From the NCBI GenBank assembly GCA_021464415.1, contig JAKCWG010000839.1, positions 248,001-312,000 of the forward strand: 64,000 bases of DNA. Reading direction: 5' to 3'. The DNA is from Lonicera japonica. Its lineage: Eukaryota; Streptophyta; Magnoliopsida; Dipsacales; Caprifoliaceae. Every line of letters begins with the position of its first letter. Positions within the stretch are counted from its first letter, which is position 1. Below are positions 45,801 to 58,786 of this stretch, one piece after another. The notes beneath the pieces were generated by a model. That model saw only the letters and a program-made list of their open reading frames with translations, was not told the DNA's origin and ran no database searches. Made by a program: the position numbers and the translations under genes.

Positions 45801-48208
45801 CCAGGCCATCTAAAGCTTGTACGCTCAATTTCCATGATGCTCTAAAAACATTAAGCGTGCATTTGATTACACCTGTATCTCAGAAAAAACACCCAATAAT
45901 CCATATTGTTCACCTTATGAGGTGTTTGATTGCTTAAATTTTCCAAGGAATCAATTTCCATGGCACAATTTAGTTTAGGGCAATTTTCTTTTTTTTTTTC
46001 TATCGAATCCGAAAACCCATCTCCCCACTCAATTTCTTTTTTTTCTATGTAAAAACATTTTCCAAGTAACTAAACACTTTGCAGTGAAAATAAACCAAAA
46101 CCAAGCACACCTTAACAGAATAAAATAGGGTGCACTTGATTAATTAACATCATAACGAACTAAATTCCTTAGAATTGTGTTACATCGAAAAAGACTGTGA
46201 AAAACAGAAGTTTAGGGGGAGTGGTTTACGGACTCCATGGAATAGAAAATAATTAGGTTACAATAAGTGAAACAAACGAAGAATGTTTCCTTTAAAACCA
46301 ACTAAAGATGGAAAATAACGGATAATATATGGGCATTTCTCATGGAAATGAAGTACAACCAAACAAACTTTAGAGCTTTCTAAACAAGCATATAATTGCT
46401 TTGCTAGTGTTCGTAGGTATCAAGTCAATGTGCATGTAACAAGTCTTCGGCACAAAAATAACTGCCTGAAAATATCAATAACATTTCATGAGTTAAGGAT
46501 AGAAAGCATTTACAAAGTTACTTCACCAAAACCTAAAATATAACCGGAAAAGATATTTGTTCATATAATGAACCCAAAGGCCCAACTTATAACTAAATAC
46601 AAACAAAAGAAATGGGTTAAACTAAGCACATTAAATCAACCCCAAATTCAGAACATTGTTCAATTCAATGTTGAAATGTAATACCTCAAGGAAGTCACAA
46701 TATTGAAAATTGTTCGTCAACATTTAAGCAAATTTTGCAACAAAGATATGAGAGAGAAAAAACTTACATTTCTGCTAGGACCAGCTTTATTGCTTTCTGA
46801 TTCATCTGTTACTTTAGTTTCCGAGCAGCCCAATTTTAGTTCTTTCTCCTGCTGTTACAAGAACAAGGAACCAAGTGAAGAAAAGTTTTTAGTGCAAAAC
46901 ATGGCTTTTATCCCTATTAATGCATTGGCACATTACAATCTTTATCCTTGATGCTAACAACATTAAGGGTGTGCTGGATTACACCTATATTCAACGGAAA
47001 ATGCCCAAGACTCCATAACTCTCACCTTTTGTGATGTTTGATTGCATATATATCCCATGGTACAGCTTGCTTTAGAGCAATTATTTCTCTCTTCCATCGA
47101 ATCCAAAAACCATCTTTCACGTGAGTTTTTATTTACTATGTAAAAGAATTCCAAGGAACTCAATACCAACAAACTCGTAGTCCACTAATAACGATCTTAA
47201 ATGCTATTCTTCTCAAGCAAAGATAAGATAACTACATAGCAATTACTCCTAATCTATATTATACAAAAAGGCCCAAGACCAATAACCTAATAGAGCAGAG
47301 GATAAGATTTCCAGTGAAACAGAATATATTACAACAAAACAAAATCCCCAAACTCAGCATATTGACCCATCCCATCTCAATGGAGTTCTAATTTAAATCC
47401 TTAGTTATTGACATAGATCAACAAATAAAAAGGAAAGAAGCTCAAAATTTCCAATGATGGAGATGCTCTCTCTATGTAAGTGAGTCGAGGACTTTAGTTC
47501 TTGAATAAATAAAGTAAAGTTTGAAACAAAAGCTGCACACATAACTTGAAGATTGAACAAATATCCTCTTTTGTTCTATTTTCCATTTTTCTAAAGGGTA
47601 AATTTTATATCATCAGTCGCATATCAATTGTATATCTATCTATGATCCGCAACAACCCCAAATCTGGTACACCGTATATGCATATTAGCATTTCATAATA
47701 TCCAAGAAAAAGAAATAATGTACAGTCTGAAGTGAAGCGAACCAAAAAAAGCCCAAATCTATTGATGAGATCACTCTCATCTCATCTTTTAGAAGCAATT
47801 AAGAACCCTAAATAAATAAATAAAGGTAAGTAAATAAACTAAATCATCCACAAAATTTCCCTAAAAACAACCTAACTTTGAATTGGGGCAAGAAATGAAA
47901 ACCTAATGATAATGCCCAGACATAATGATTCTTCAACACCAAAATGACAACCAAGAACCCCTACATACATAGATTGAGAAATAATAACAATAACACTAAT
48001 AATGGAACATACATTCATCAATGAATACAAATATATAACAAATGAAATCAATAGGAAGATTAAGAAAAAACTAGAGAAATTACCTTTTCCCGTACGTTCG
48101 CCCAAAAACTGAAACCTAAGTTTCGGAATGCATATATATATATAGAAATTAAATAGTATGGAATGTAAATTGAAGTAGAAATAGAAGTGAATTATTACTT
48201 ACAGCCAT
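42844..48208 (-). pseudogene. Gene copy B: modular coiled-coil gene, disrupted
   Basis: Exons matching copy A: 48203-48208 (ATG GCT), 46768-46848, 45300-45482, 44917-45003 (damaged), 43457-43984, 43054-43182 and 42844-42894. The acidic module equivalent to A exon 2 is deleted. The 44917-45003 exon has an in-frame TAA (44989-44991), and its acceptor AG has become TG. The 528-bp exon has TAA at 43736-43738 in place of a Gln codon. The last two exons are intact and in phase, ending [16 protein letters not shown], which defines the family's ancestral C terminus. Without the stop it would encode a protein similar to A. As it stands the product would end in the middle of the coiled coil. An alternative is that it is expressed as a shorter protein. 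Confidence 0.6.
44768..44906. mobile_element. Truncated MITE in unit B, shared with A
   Basis: Matches the MITE at 23758-23910 from GGATGCATTTCAAGTAGGG through CAATCCTTACCAATTGG to CTTAC, but the right terminal repeat is missing. The truncation joins directly to the border of the damaged 44917 exon. Confidence 0.5.
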
Positions 48209-49598
48209 TGTTATTAATCTTCTTGAAGAATTCTTGAAGAAGAAGAGCTTCAGTTCAAACAGTGCCTCTACCGGCCAAAGAAATTAAGAGAGAGAGAAAA
48301 ATAATAATTTTAATTAAAGCCTTTTATACAAAAACAAATACGTATATGTATCTGATGAATTGATGTTGCACAATTGGTCCGAAGCAATTCGATGGACGTG
48401 CCGTTAATTTGGACGGATGACTGGATGAGTGATGAAACAGAGGGAATTTGTTAATCCGGGTAATTATTAATTTTTTTTTTTTTAAATTAGTTATTAAAAA
48501 AATGAAATCTTTTTGTTGGAAGTTTTTTTTTTTTTTTCCAAAAAAGGGTCCGAGTACTGTTTATTGTAAGAGATTTTTAAATGTTGATTACTAATTTTTA
48601 ACCAAACACAATTTTCTAAAATACCCACCAAAATCTAGTTTTTAAAAAGTGAACCAAACAGTACTTAATTGTCTATTCCGGTAATTTTATCTTATTTTAT
48701 GTCTTGTGCTTGTCGGAATTGTATGTAAAGGTGAATTATTTATTTCACATTGCATGGCATAATAATTATTATCTCGGTGAAATATTAGTGACTTGGCGCG
48801 GCTTTGGTGAAATATCACCAATTCAATGAAATACTGACATGGTTCACCAATTCAATGAAATATCACCAATATTCACTATCCAACAATCAAAGGTTAAAAA
48901 AAAATAAAAAAATTCACTGTTGAATCAAGTTTTGGAACTGAGTGCCTAAAATACATCCTCAATGAGTTAATTTTTGACCCATTGTGAATTGAACAGATGG
49001 GTTTTATTTTATATTGTTTTTCTTATTTAGGGTTCATTATTGATTTGTTCTACAAGATTAGTACTGTTTATGATTGAACCTAATTTGGATTGTAGGCGTT
49101 CATAATGTACATGATTATCAGCTTTAGGCAATGGCACCGATAGAAATAATGATTATTAGATTTGGTTGATTGATTAATGTGTTACTTATATAATTTATTT
49201 ATTTTCAAAATTCTAGTCAAGGACTAGAGCTAGCGGAAATTTTTATATATTGACGTGTTTCTTGATTAACGTGTTACTTGATTACTCTTTAATTAATTTT
49301 TTATTTGTATTGATAATGTATATTTGGTTATAATGCGGGCATCTGTCACTTGTCACTTCGAAGAATCTAGGTCTTCAACTTTCCATAAAACTCAAGAAAA
49401 TATTGTTTTGACTTATCCTTTTATTTATTTAAGGTTAATTCTTGATAAAGATTAGTAGTGTTAAGAATACGTGTAGTTTGGATTTAAGCCTTTGGGTTTC
49501 TTCAATTCAGACTGCTGCAATTAAATTTGGTGTTTGCTAGTTGCCGATTGAACTAAATAGTGTCCGTTATATAAGGTGTGCTAAGTGCTAATGCGTAA

Positions 49599-49654
49599 AA
49601 GTTGAAGAAAATACATATTTGCGCAGAAGTTGAAGAAAATACATATTTGCGCAG
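49599..49654. repeat. 28-bp direct tandem duplication
   Basis: Two adjacent exact copies of a 28-bp unit starting AAGTTGAAGAAAATACAT (49599-49626 and 49627-49654), in the flank between B and the heptad ORF. No function is evident. Confidence 0.8.
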
Positions 49655-50053
49655 CTGGAATAGCGAATTGTTTAGATTGCGTGCACTATTGATTAACGTG
49701 ACATGTGCTATTTAGGGTTTTCTTCTTAATAATTCTAAAGGACTCAAAATTCTAAATTAAAAAGGTGGCTAGATGATTTTCATTGGTTCATTCGTCAACG
49801 ACAATAATGATAAGACTAATTCTGAAGAAGTCGATTTGAATTCTAATTTTCCTTTGTTTTCTTCTATTTCCTCTTCATCTTCATTTTTTTCCCTTTTTCT
49901 CCTTTTTTATAGTCCATCTGTAAATTTTGTAATTATCGTAGGGATTTTAAGGTGTTTTAGTTCTTGAATTGATTGCATGGATTACATTTTACTACTTATT
50001 CTATTACTTTTCTTTATATTGGATTAGTTATTTTATTATAATTAAAAAATCAA

Positions 50054-50665
50054 ATGTGTGAAAAGCTTATGCAAAACGCCGCGTTGCTTACGCTACACAA
50101 TTTGAAAACAAAAAGGCTATGTGATGCACTATTGCAATTAATGCAGACGCTGTTGCAACAACGGCTAGAGGAGCAAGCCCCAAAGTCTGGAAACTCTGAA
50201 AGTGGAAAAGATATTCACAAAAGCAATAAATCCAAATCCATGATAGTTGATAGTACTCTCCGCAAAAGCAATAAAGCCGAAGTGAGTGACCTCAAAGCTG
50301 AAGTGTGTGACCTTAGTGCCGAAGTGTGTGATCTTGAAGCCGAAGTGTGTGACCTCAATGCCAAAGTGTATGATCTCAAAGCCGACCACAAAGCCCAAGT
50401 GCATGATCTCAAATCTGCAATACGTGGCCTCCAAGCCTCAGTGCGTCGCCTCAAAGCTTCAGTGCGTGGCCTCAAAGCCACTGTGCGTGACCTTGAAGCC
50501 GAAGCGCGGCACCTTGAAGCCGAAGTGCGTGACCTCAAAGCCGACCCCAGATCCCAAGTCCCTGACCTCAAAGTCAACCCCAGTTCACAAGTCTCTAACC
50601 TCAAACCCGAAGTTCATGACCTCAAATCCCTTCGCTCCAATGTTACAACGTGTTGTTTCCTGTGA
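50054..50665 (+). CDS. Heptad-repeat coiled-coil ORF, 203 aa
   Basis: An intact plus-strand frame in the opposite orientation to genes A-C. Residues 1-40 are Leu/Gln-rich and helical (LLQLMQTLLQQRLEE). Residues 41-74 are Ser/Lys-rich (APKSGNSESGKD, NKSKSMIVDS) and resemble the start of the 528-bp exon of A-C and the C segment EEEAPKSSN. Residues 75-191 are about 16 heptads of the type AEV-DLK, each 21 bp, with Leu and Val at regular a/d positions. Two short insertions (DHKAQ and DPRSQ) break the register. This would form a long parallel coiled coil. All three plus frames and one minus frame are open across the repeat, as expected for a stop-free minisatellite. So coding capacity is suggestive, not proven. 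The first part may be intron, since AG lies just before the APKSG segment. Confidence 0.5.
   Translation: MCEKLMQNAALLTLHNLKTKRLCDALLQLMQTLLQQRLEEQAPKSGNSESGKDIHKSNKSKSMIVDSTLRKSNKAEVSDLKAEVCDLSAEVCDLEAEVCDLNAKVYDLKADHKAQVHDLKSAIRGLQASVRRLKASVRGLKATVRDLEAEARHLEAEVRDLKADPRSQVPDLKVNPSSQVSNLKPEVHDLKSLRSNVTTCCFL
50276..50626 (+). repeat. 21-bp minisatellite encoding heptads
   Basis: Degenerate tandem copies of a 21-bp unit close to GCCGAAGTGTGTGACCTCAA, about 16 in number, with drift between early (GTGTGTGAC) and late (GTGCGTGAC) units. The unit length equals one heptad, so unit changes keep the coiled-coil register. Confidence 0.85.
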
Positions 50666-51950
50666 AGTTCTTCATTTTGCACAAAGGGATACTCAACACA
50701 GGTGATCATTTGCATTTTCACCATTTTACATTTGATGTTGATAACAACAATATATGCCACATGCCTGGAAAAGTATTGCACGATTGCACTCTTGTATTGA
50801 CTTGGCTTCTTATTCGTAACAAGATAAATGAAGATACACAGAGAGTGAGGCATCCCATAGAAAGATCAGAGATGGCTAATCACGTTTTCTAGGATTTTTG
50901 GACAATAATAATGAATGTGGTTTAGAAAGTTTGGATTGGTTTGATACAGTGTTTTTGCATTAATTGACGAGAAGTGTTCTATATCATGACAATTTATAAT
51001 GTTACACATTTGAAAGTTTTGTGGGTTTGAATATTTGGGTTTGACAATTTATAATGTTATTTCTTACCCTTTTTTCTTTATTGTCTAATTTTTGTTATGG
51101 ATTAATTTATGTTTTAATTTTATCCAAGTATAGCACGTCAAGCAATGCACTTCTTTTTTGTTATAATCCATGTCTTCTTTTCCAATAGTTTTCAGTAGAA
51201 GAATGCACATAAAACACAGAAAGTCATTTGTTCTCTGTCGTTGTCTTCTCGATCTTCGTGGTTCTGAAGTACACTTGGTTGGTAAATCGTGGGAGTTGTA
51301 CGTTCTTGCACATTCATGAAGGCTACTAAGTAGCACATTCAATACGGCAATATCACCTTAGGATATACCAACAAGTTTTTTCCTTTTCCATAATAGGATT
51401 ATGTTATTTTTCGAAATATTTTTTGTTGAAATAATGAGGGCAAGGCATTTCCATAATTAGAAATGCTTCATTGAGTTAGAATGGCTTAAATAATTCACAT
51501 AATTTTTTTTTTAATTAACCGACGTTTTCATAAGAACTAAAACTTCATGCTTAAAGGGGTTAAGATAGTTGAATGACAAAACTAGTAAAGTGCAAGCAAT
51601 GGTCAACACAAGCACAAACCTAAAATAGATATGATATAGTCCGATTTTCGTGTTTTGATGTCGTATGAAAGGTTTATGTTTGTTGCATTACATCAATACA
51701 ATTTTATGTTTTCCCATTAAAAATTTTGAGGTCAATTCGGCAGTTTCAAAGTGAGTGAGTTTACTCGAAACAAATTCCTAGTTCAAGTAAAAGCTTGGAG
51801 AGTATTAACAAAGTTTAAAAAAACAAAGGGTTTCTCCTATAAACTCGGTGGGAGAAAATCATTTTCTTTTTGCTTCTTTTCAATCCAAATCCCTCCTCCC
51901 GAAAGTTTTTTTTCCTATCCTTGCCTCTCCTAAACTTTCAAAAGCAAATG
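50666..51950. other. Spacer between the heptad ORF and unit C
   Basis: No supported gene. Sequence after about 51830 begins to resemble the edge of unit A (about 20700). Confidence 0.45.
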
Positions 51951-52228
51951 TTTACGTGGTTCTATCTACCTCTTCTAAGAAGAATTAAAATGCAATTTAC
52001 AATAATAGCAAAGGCAGAAACATCATCAAACTAATCTAAAAAGAATGTAATAAGAGCCATATATGCAACAACATCTATACACTTCTTTCTCTTCGCATAA
52101 AAGAGTACACTTTTGCCATCATTGAATATGTTAGTGAAAATGTTTTCACATCAAAGAATACGTTTTTCGCATCAAAACTTCAAATTTTCTATCGGTATGA
52201 ATGATTTGAATGCGTGTAAGATTACTAT

Positions 52229-52264
<36 letters not shown>

Positions 52265-52366
52265 GTCAGACTTCCTAGTTTTCCAATGCAGCTCAAGCCA
52301 ACGCCAACCCTGAAAAAAAGAACTAAGATAGGTCAAAACATTTTCACATCTTTGGTTTGAGCTTGC

Positions 52367-55300
52367 TGTGATGCCCCGAATCCCGTAATGAGATTTTCAC
52401 CTCCGGGACACGGTTAATCACGAATGCCGTGCGCGACGGCGGATTTAAATTTATAAAAACACAACTTTTAAAAACTTTTCTTGAATGAAACCTGATTATA
52501 AACAAATTCATTTTTTGTAAAATTTTGGCATGTGGAGTTTATTCAGTTAATAAACCGCCCTGTAAAAATCAAAACCAATCACATACCAATTCACATTAAA
52601 ACAACTCCACATATATAAATCAACTTAACAAGTTTACATCAAAGATGTTCACATATCAAAACCGGTATTAAAGCTTCTATAATAAATCTTTTACAAAATA
52701 ACATAACCAATCATTTTATACAACAAGGCCCTTTTCATAAAGGACTCAAAAGATAGCATATGGACATCAGAGGTCTCTAGACTCGTAAATCACGCGCCAT
52801 TCCCCAATGCTTGACCTGCAAAACTGTTTAGAAAATGGGATGAGCCAAAACCGGGCTCAGTGGGAACTATATAAGTTTTGTATAGAAAATAACTACTTTT
52901 CTTTACTACAAAAGTTTATAAAACAATGCAAAGCAATGCAATTCACACACAAGTGCATGCCGAACCCCACTAGGATTCCCTTCCTAGTCACTGGAAGCTA
53001 TTTACCCGACTAACTGGTCTCGTCCCTAGACGTCCCACGGAATACTCTCAACTAATTCCCGTATCACCAGAGAACCATTGGTATAAAACCATCTCATCAC
53101 CAACACTAGCTTCATATGGTTCGTCATACTACGATAGATTCGCTTCCTGTAATCAACTGGCCCATGTAATGGTTGTCATACAATCATCTCAACGTAATCA
53201 CATAAATAAGGATAATAACCACAAGAGATATGATACAGACAACCTACCATACAAGTAACAAGCATATAAAGATCACAATGTCATATCTCTTGTATAAAGC
53301 CTCAGCTTACACCCCGCGGTCGCTAGGCTTAGAGCATCGGTTCCCGAAAGACCCCAAGCTCTAAACTAATCATGTCTCCTCCAAGTGAGCGAATCGCCTA
53401 GGGACTCGGTCCTTACTTGTAATTCATTTGGAGATAAACCCACGCAAGACATTTTTCCGGGGACAACACTCCAAATACTTAACAAGAAGAACATCCGTAC
53501 AAGCATGTTCCTCCGAGGATGGAACTACCTTAGGATCTTTCACCTAAGTGTAGGGCTACTACTTTCCGAGACACACAGTCCCGTTGATAGAGCCACACGA
53601 ACTAATCCGCAAGCCAGGGAGGCAATTAAACGCAGGACTACGAATACTCATCCGCGGGAAGGCAATATACATCAATATGATAACATAACAGGCGGCTACC
53701 ACCGCACTGTACTGGGTAGCCCTTTCCCTTGTCCGCTTTGGGTGGCTCCACTCCAGTTACAACGAGTACCGGTACTCAATCATAGCGGCTCCAACCGCTA
53801 CGGCTATAACCGCACTCAATGGGCTACAACCCAATCATAAGGTAGGGCTACAACCCTCCTTGGTAAGGCTACAACCTTACAATCAATGTCCACATAGATA
53901 GTTGGCCAAAATATCAATCAAGAACATGTATGTATAACACAGATGTCCCAACATCATTATTAATATCATTCTACCACGTGTGATCATATCAACATCAATA
54001 TATCCATTTCATCATTTATATATATATATATATATATCACAAGCCCACATAATCTATCACACGTATAGAAATCAACATAAGGGTTAAACATATCATTCAC
54101 ATGGCATGAACAGTGAAACTCATTTCTTTAGCCTTATCGCTCCCTCCTGATTATGAACGTATTTTATAAGCTTAACTAAAGCCGTATAAGTTTAATTATT
54201 CATCCGTATTGACGTCGCCACGTCCCACGCGCCTTACAAAGCCCAATAGTGTAATTCATATGTTTTATACTTTACGTTAATCATTACCGCGTTTCTTATC
54301 ATATTAAGGCCATTCATCATCACTCTTGAAATTCCTACATCATTCAAGTCTCATTTGTAGTTCGCAGAAGATGTACTTAGTTATAAATATAATCGAAAAG
54401 GGGTAATACCCCAACCATCAAGTCCCGAGACCACATAAGGTGTATTGTGAGTAAATTCAAAGCTCTAGGTGTATCTCACATACTACAACATTGTTCTAGC
54501 AACGTTGCATACTAGTCTGGGGGTTTTACACCTGTTCTGCATAGTTACATTACGCTAGTACACCTCAACAGTCACCACGTTACCTACACCCTACCAACCC
54601 GCACATATATGCCATTTAGGGTGTAATGATAACGATTATATACAATATATAGTCCACAAACCTCATTTACATATGCATCTCAAAAACTAGCGAAGACTAG
54701 TATACGTTCCATGGGGGTTTTGTGTCCACACTTATGATTACAACTAAATATGTGTATTGTTTCTCTAATCATGTTTATTAAGCCTTAACTAGCAATTATC
54801 CACCATTAATCCAAGGCCAAACAACTCAAAATCAAGTGCAAGCATTAAGCCCTAGGTTTGGTACCAAAAACCCCCAATTTGTATCTAACACTAAATGCAA
54901 CACATAATAGTAGAGAAAACAAGTTAAATATTATTGTTCCCACCTCGTATGATGAGTTTCCACAAGTTTAAAGTGCTAATTGAAGAAATGAAGCCACAAT
55001 CCCGAAGCCCTAGCTTTGCCTCATGCAGCCATGGAGGAAGAAGAAGGTAGGAGATGATGAATAGTAATGAGGGTGTGGATTTAGGGCTTGAATCTTGGTT
55101 TATGATGAATAATTCATCAAAACACTCATGAATCTCTCACTTCCTCTTTCTAGAACACTCTTGAGGTGTTGTGGGGGGTGTGGGGGTCGAATTGGGTGTG
55201 TTGTTATGATAAATGGTGAGAAAATGGGGTTAAAAGGGGTTAAAATTCGACACACAGGGCTCCAAGATCGATCTTGGACCTCCCAAGATCGATCTTGGGA

Positions 55301-55911
55301 GCTCTCTGCCAAAGCTTATCTCACAGCACCGACTACTGTTCGTATTTTGGTCATAACTCTTTGCTCGGAACTTGGATTGGGGTGATCTTTATGTCCACGG
55401 AAAGCTAATTCAAAGATCTACAACTTCCTAAGAGGAAGTCTCCCCAAATTCTTGACGGATAATTCCCAAAAATCCTCCGAACACAGCGTTCTGCCGAAAC
55501 ACTACCAAATGGCCAGATTTTACTAATTGGCCCACTTCGGGCGCTGTTTTGGCCAACGAGGAGTGAGAATTGGCTTTCGGTCAAAACACGAAAGTTATAG
55601 AATGGAATGAAACCTAAACATAGGTGCAAACGACGTCTAAATCGGATAAGATATGGAAAAGTTACATAGCTCCAAAGTTGGCTAAAAACCATAAATCGCG
55701 TATGACCGAAACTCACCATACACAACCCGAAATCGATTCGGACCACCCGAATCAGTAAACAATCATTCGCACAAGTGTAAGTAGACTAATACGACTGGGT
55801 GCAAGGTGCCAGAGCACTACGAAACTCCATAAACTGTGATTTCACCATCTGAGGTGGAATAAGCGACCAAATGAAGGCAACCATGGTGGAATAAATGAAT
55901 GGGGTATTACA
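52367..55911. mobile_element. Probable 3.5-kb solo LTR, TSD CTTGC
   Basis: The insert starts TGTGATGCCCCGAATCC and ends GGGGTATTACA, so the ends are TGT...ACA with partly inverted neighbours (TGTGATGCCCC against TGTAATACCCC). CTTGC is duplicated at 52362-52366 and 55912-55916. Unit A and B sequence (GAACTTGTTC) shows the unoccupied site. There is no internal primer-binding site, no repeated LTR at the ends and no retroviral-type ORF. A single large LTR left by recombination, probably from a Ty3/gypsy element, fits best. Orientation is uncertain. Part of it (53700-53880) contains imperfect GGCTACAACC repeats. Confidence 0.7.
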
Positions 55912-56114
55912 CTTGCTCACTGTTTTCTGTTAAAATTGCAAAGGTCTAGTGCATATGTGTTCATAATTTTACAAGAAACAAAATTTACCCAAAACACGTA
56001 TGAGAATGAGTAGTTCAACAAACGCTGCTCTCATTAGTCTTGTCAAAAAATAATACAAGCCCTTATAAGTATTATATTATAAATGATTACAAAAGATGTA
56101 ATAGTAGTTAGCAC

Positions 56115-56252
56115 CTTTAGAATTCCTGTCCCACGTTGCTTCTGAGAATCTGAAGAAGAAGAGGGCTCGGTTTCACATATTCTTTCAAGTGTGGGACTCG
56201 ACCTTCCAGTCTCTGGTTGTTGAGAGTATTGATGTCTGAGACTGCCACCCCA
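56115..56252 (-). CDS. R-SSP exon of gene C, intact
   Basis: 138 bp, 46 codons, phase 0, with acceptor TTTGGCAG and donor GTGCTA. It matches the penultimate exons of A and B in the motif R-SSP-x-x-ER-x-x-ETE-SS-S and joins in phase to the last exon 52262-52309 across the intron holding the solo LTR. This pair shows that the exon borders and phase are conserved in all three copies. Confidence 0.55.
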
Positions 56253-58786
56253 CTGCCAAATCAGAACACAACATTAAAAATACAAGCAAATATATTTGTG
56301 AGTGTGCATGTGTGCGTGTTTGCGTGAGCGAGTGAGAGAGAGAGAGAGCAGGGGGGAGGGAGGGAGAATTTAAAGTAGCAGTTTACACTAATAAATTAAA
56401 TTAGGTAAAAGTTTAGAGTAACAGGTTATATTTCTTTTCTTCAATCAATCTTCCATTCTTGACCAAAAGTTTCTATGTGCTTCTTTCTCGTTCCTCCTAA
56501 ATCCCTTTATTGAAACTAGATACTCCCTCAATCTCCAAAAAATAGTCCCACTTTTTTTTGTTTAAATAAATCTCCAACCTCCTTAAGAGGATTAGAGCAA
56601 TGCCATTAACAAAAAAAAAAAAAGGAACAAAGTGGAAGGTAATAAGAGTCCACCCCCAAAGCTTGTATAAAAGCTGCCCTAAAGCTACAAGAGGATATAC
56701 AAGTATGGTATAATTGCTAGAAGGACTAAAAGATGAAACGATGATTAGTGCTCTGGCTAGAATAACTAGTAGAAACAATGCAGCAAACAAAAGTAACATC
56801 AAATTCTACACAATAAAAAATGCAGCTAGCAGAATCTGTAGCTGGGCAAGTAGGAAGCATCATGAGAAGTGAAGGCAATAATGTCCTGTGGCTGAATTTG
56901 GTAATAGGCAATAGTTCCACTTTGATTTTGGTACTATCTTAAGGAACCCCCAACTTCAATATTATCAATGCTCAATAATAAAACTTTCTATTGTGAGATT
57001 TGGTACATTGTTTATGTCCTATTAATCAATGTTCTTAAAGGTGCAAGACAGACATAAACACCTAGGCCTTGGCTAGGTGCTAGGTGGTTATTTTTAATTT
57101 TTTAAGTGTTTATTTCTATATAGATGTGAAACCCTCAATTTATTTCAAAGCAACAATAAAAAAACTGGGGAAAAAAGGAAGAAACGATAAATAGAAAAGG
57201 GGAAGAAAGTTGAAGATAAAGAAACAAGGTTGAAGAAAGAAGGTAGAAAAGTGAGTTCATAACTAGCTAAACTGAGTTTTTCCTTCCCTTCCCTTTCCCC
57301 TCCTCCTGTTCTTCTTGTTCCAATGGCTAGGGTTTGGTGTGAATGGGAGGAAACGAAGTTTTGCTTATGATGGTTTATTGATTTTCTACTGTTTTCTAAA
57401 ATGGTTTTTTGTTTTTTAACCTAAAAAAGTAAAGAAAATGGTAGCTGTTTAAAGTGGAACTAATCATGCCTTTACGCATGCACCCGGAAAGATAGGCCGA
57501 CTGATTCGTATCTCTTACAACCGACACAGTCCTCTGTTCTTGGAGCCAAAAGAGAAGAAAAGAAACTAAGTCTATCTGCCTAGCCTCGTGCAAAGCCCGA
57601 TAATGCGGCACATAGGCACTATTCACAGCCCCCAGGCATCTCATTGTGCCCTGGCCACGCCCTTTAGAAGACTGCTATTCATTTGTGACATCTCAGAAAG
57701 AATACCTCAAAATTATGTATAATAACCCAAGTTCACCTTTCTTTTCCTTCAATTTCTCAGCAACCAATCACACCATTCACAAGCATGGACAGATCATATT
57801 ATAGGCGTGTCTGTTTGTTTGTCTGTGCATGTGGGTGAGTGCGGGCATTTAGGCAAACTTTGTAACAAAGATAATGAGATGTATGCGTATATATATATAT
57901 AGAGAGAGAAGGAGCATTTACAATTTCACCACCGGGATTATCAGATCTGTGTTGGGATTGGAGGTCATCAACTAGAGATTCGAGGTTGGTTACCTGGGAT
58001 TGGAACTTTATCAGGTAACTCAATATTTCTTCGGACAGGCCTTATGGGGTCAGTTTTATTACTTATCTCCAATCTTTCTATGACACGCATCAGTTTTAGT
58101 TCATCTTCTTCAGCTACAATGTTACGAGGCATCAATGCTTGCAGCTGCGGCAAGTATAAGCAGCCAATTGTCAATAAAAAGCACTACATATATAGATATC
58201 ATGCGTTATCAAACATAAAACTAGTAGATAGCCATTTGTTACCAACAACTTGAATGTAAAAGAAGGCGAAAATGCAAAATAATTTTAAAAAAGGCCATCA
58301 ACTCGTAGTCTGGCATCACCGATTTGGGATGTGTGAGGTCAAGGGCTTGGGCTCCTGCACCATCAACTTGGGATATGAGGTCAAGGGCTTGGGACCTGCC
58401 ACCACTGGCTTGGATTATGAGGTCACTAACTTGTGTTAGGAGAGAATTGAGAGAGTCAATGTCGAACTCCAATTAACCCCTGATATTGCTGAAGCAAGGA
58501 AGAATCAATTACGGCAGCTTTTCCCTCCCCCAAATATCATTGGTTTGCAGTTTCAGATTCAGATTTATTGCTGCTTTCTGGGACTTCTTTTTCAGGGTTG
58601 CTAGACTTAGGTGCTTCTTCCTCCTGTTCCAGCAAGAATAAGAAGAGTTAATGAAAAATAAAAACCAGGCACAAAAACCAAACAAATGCACAAGTAATTT
58701 TCCTTACTCTTTCCTCTTTTATATGTTCAAAATAATCAACAAAATAACTTTTTTGGTTGGTTGGTTTTATGTGCACAAATAGTAGC

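Larger units (their letters stand above)
42119..49560. repeat. Tandem unit B of the segmental duplication
   Basis: Matches unit A over exons, introns and 5' flank but lacks both LTR elements and one exon-intron module. The exon sequence is about 90% identical to A by eye. It supplies the empty target sites near 45079 and 46695. Confidence 0.85.

Noticed and set aside
50215..50604. Minus-strand 129-residue Arg/Ser-rich frame
   Set aside because: It is a by-product of the stop-free 21-bp repeat; the plus frame with heptad order is the more meaningful reading.
53385..53840. 151-residue plus-strand frame
   Set aside because: It lies inside the probable solo LTR and shows no retrotransposon or host motif.
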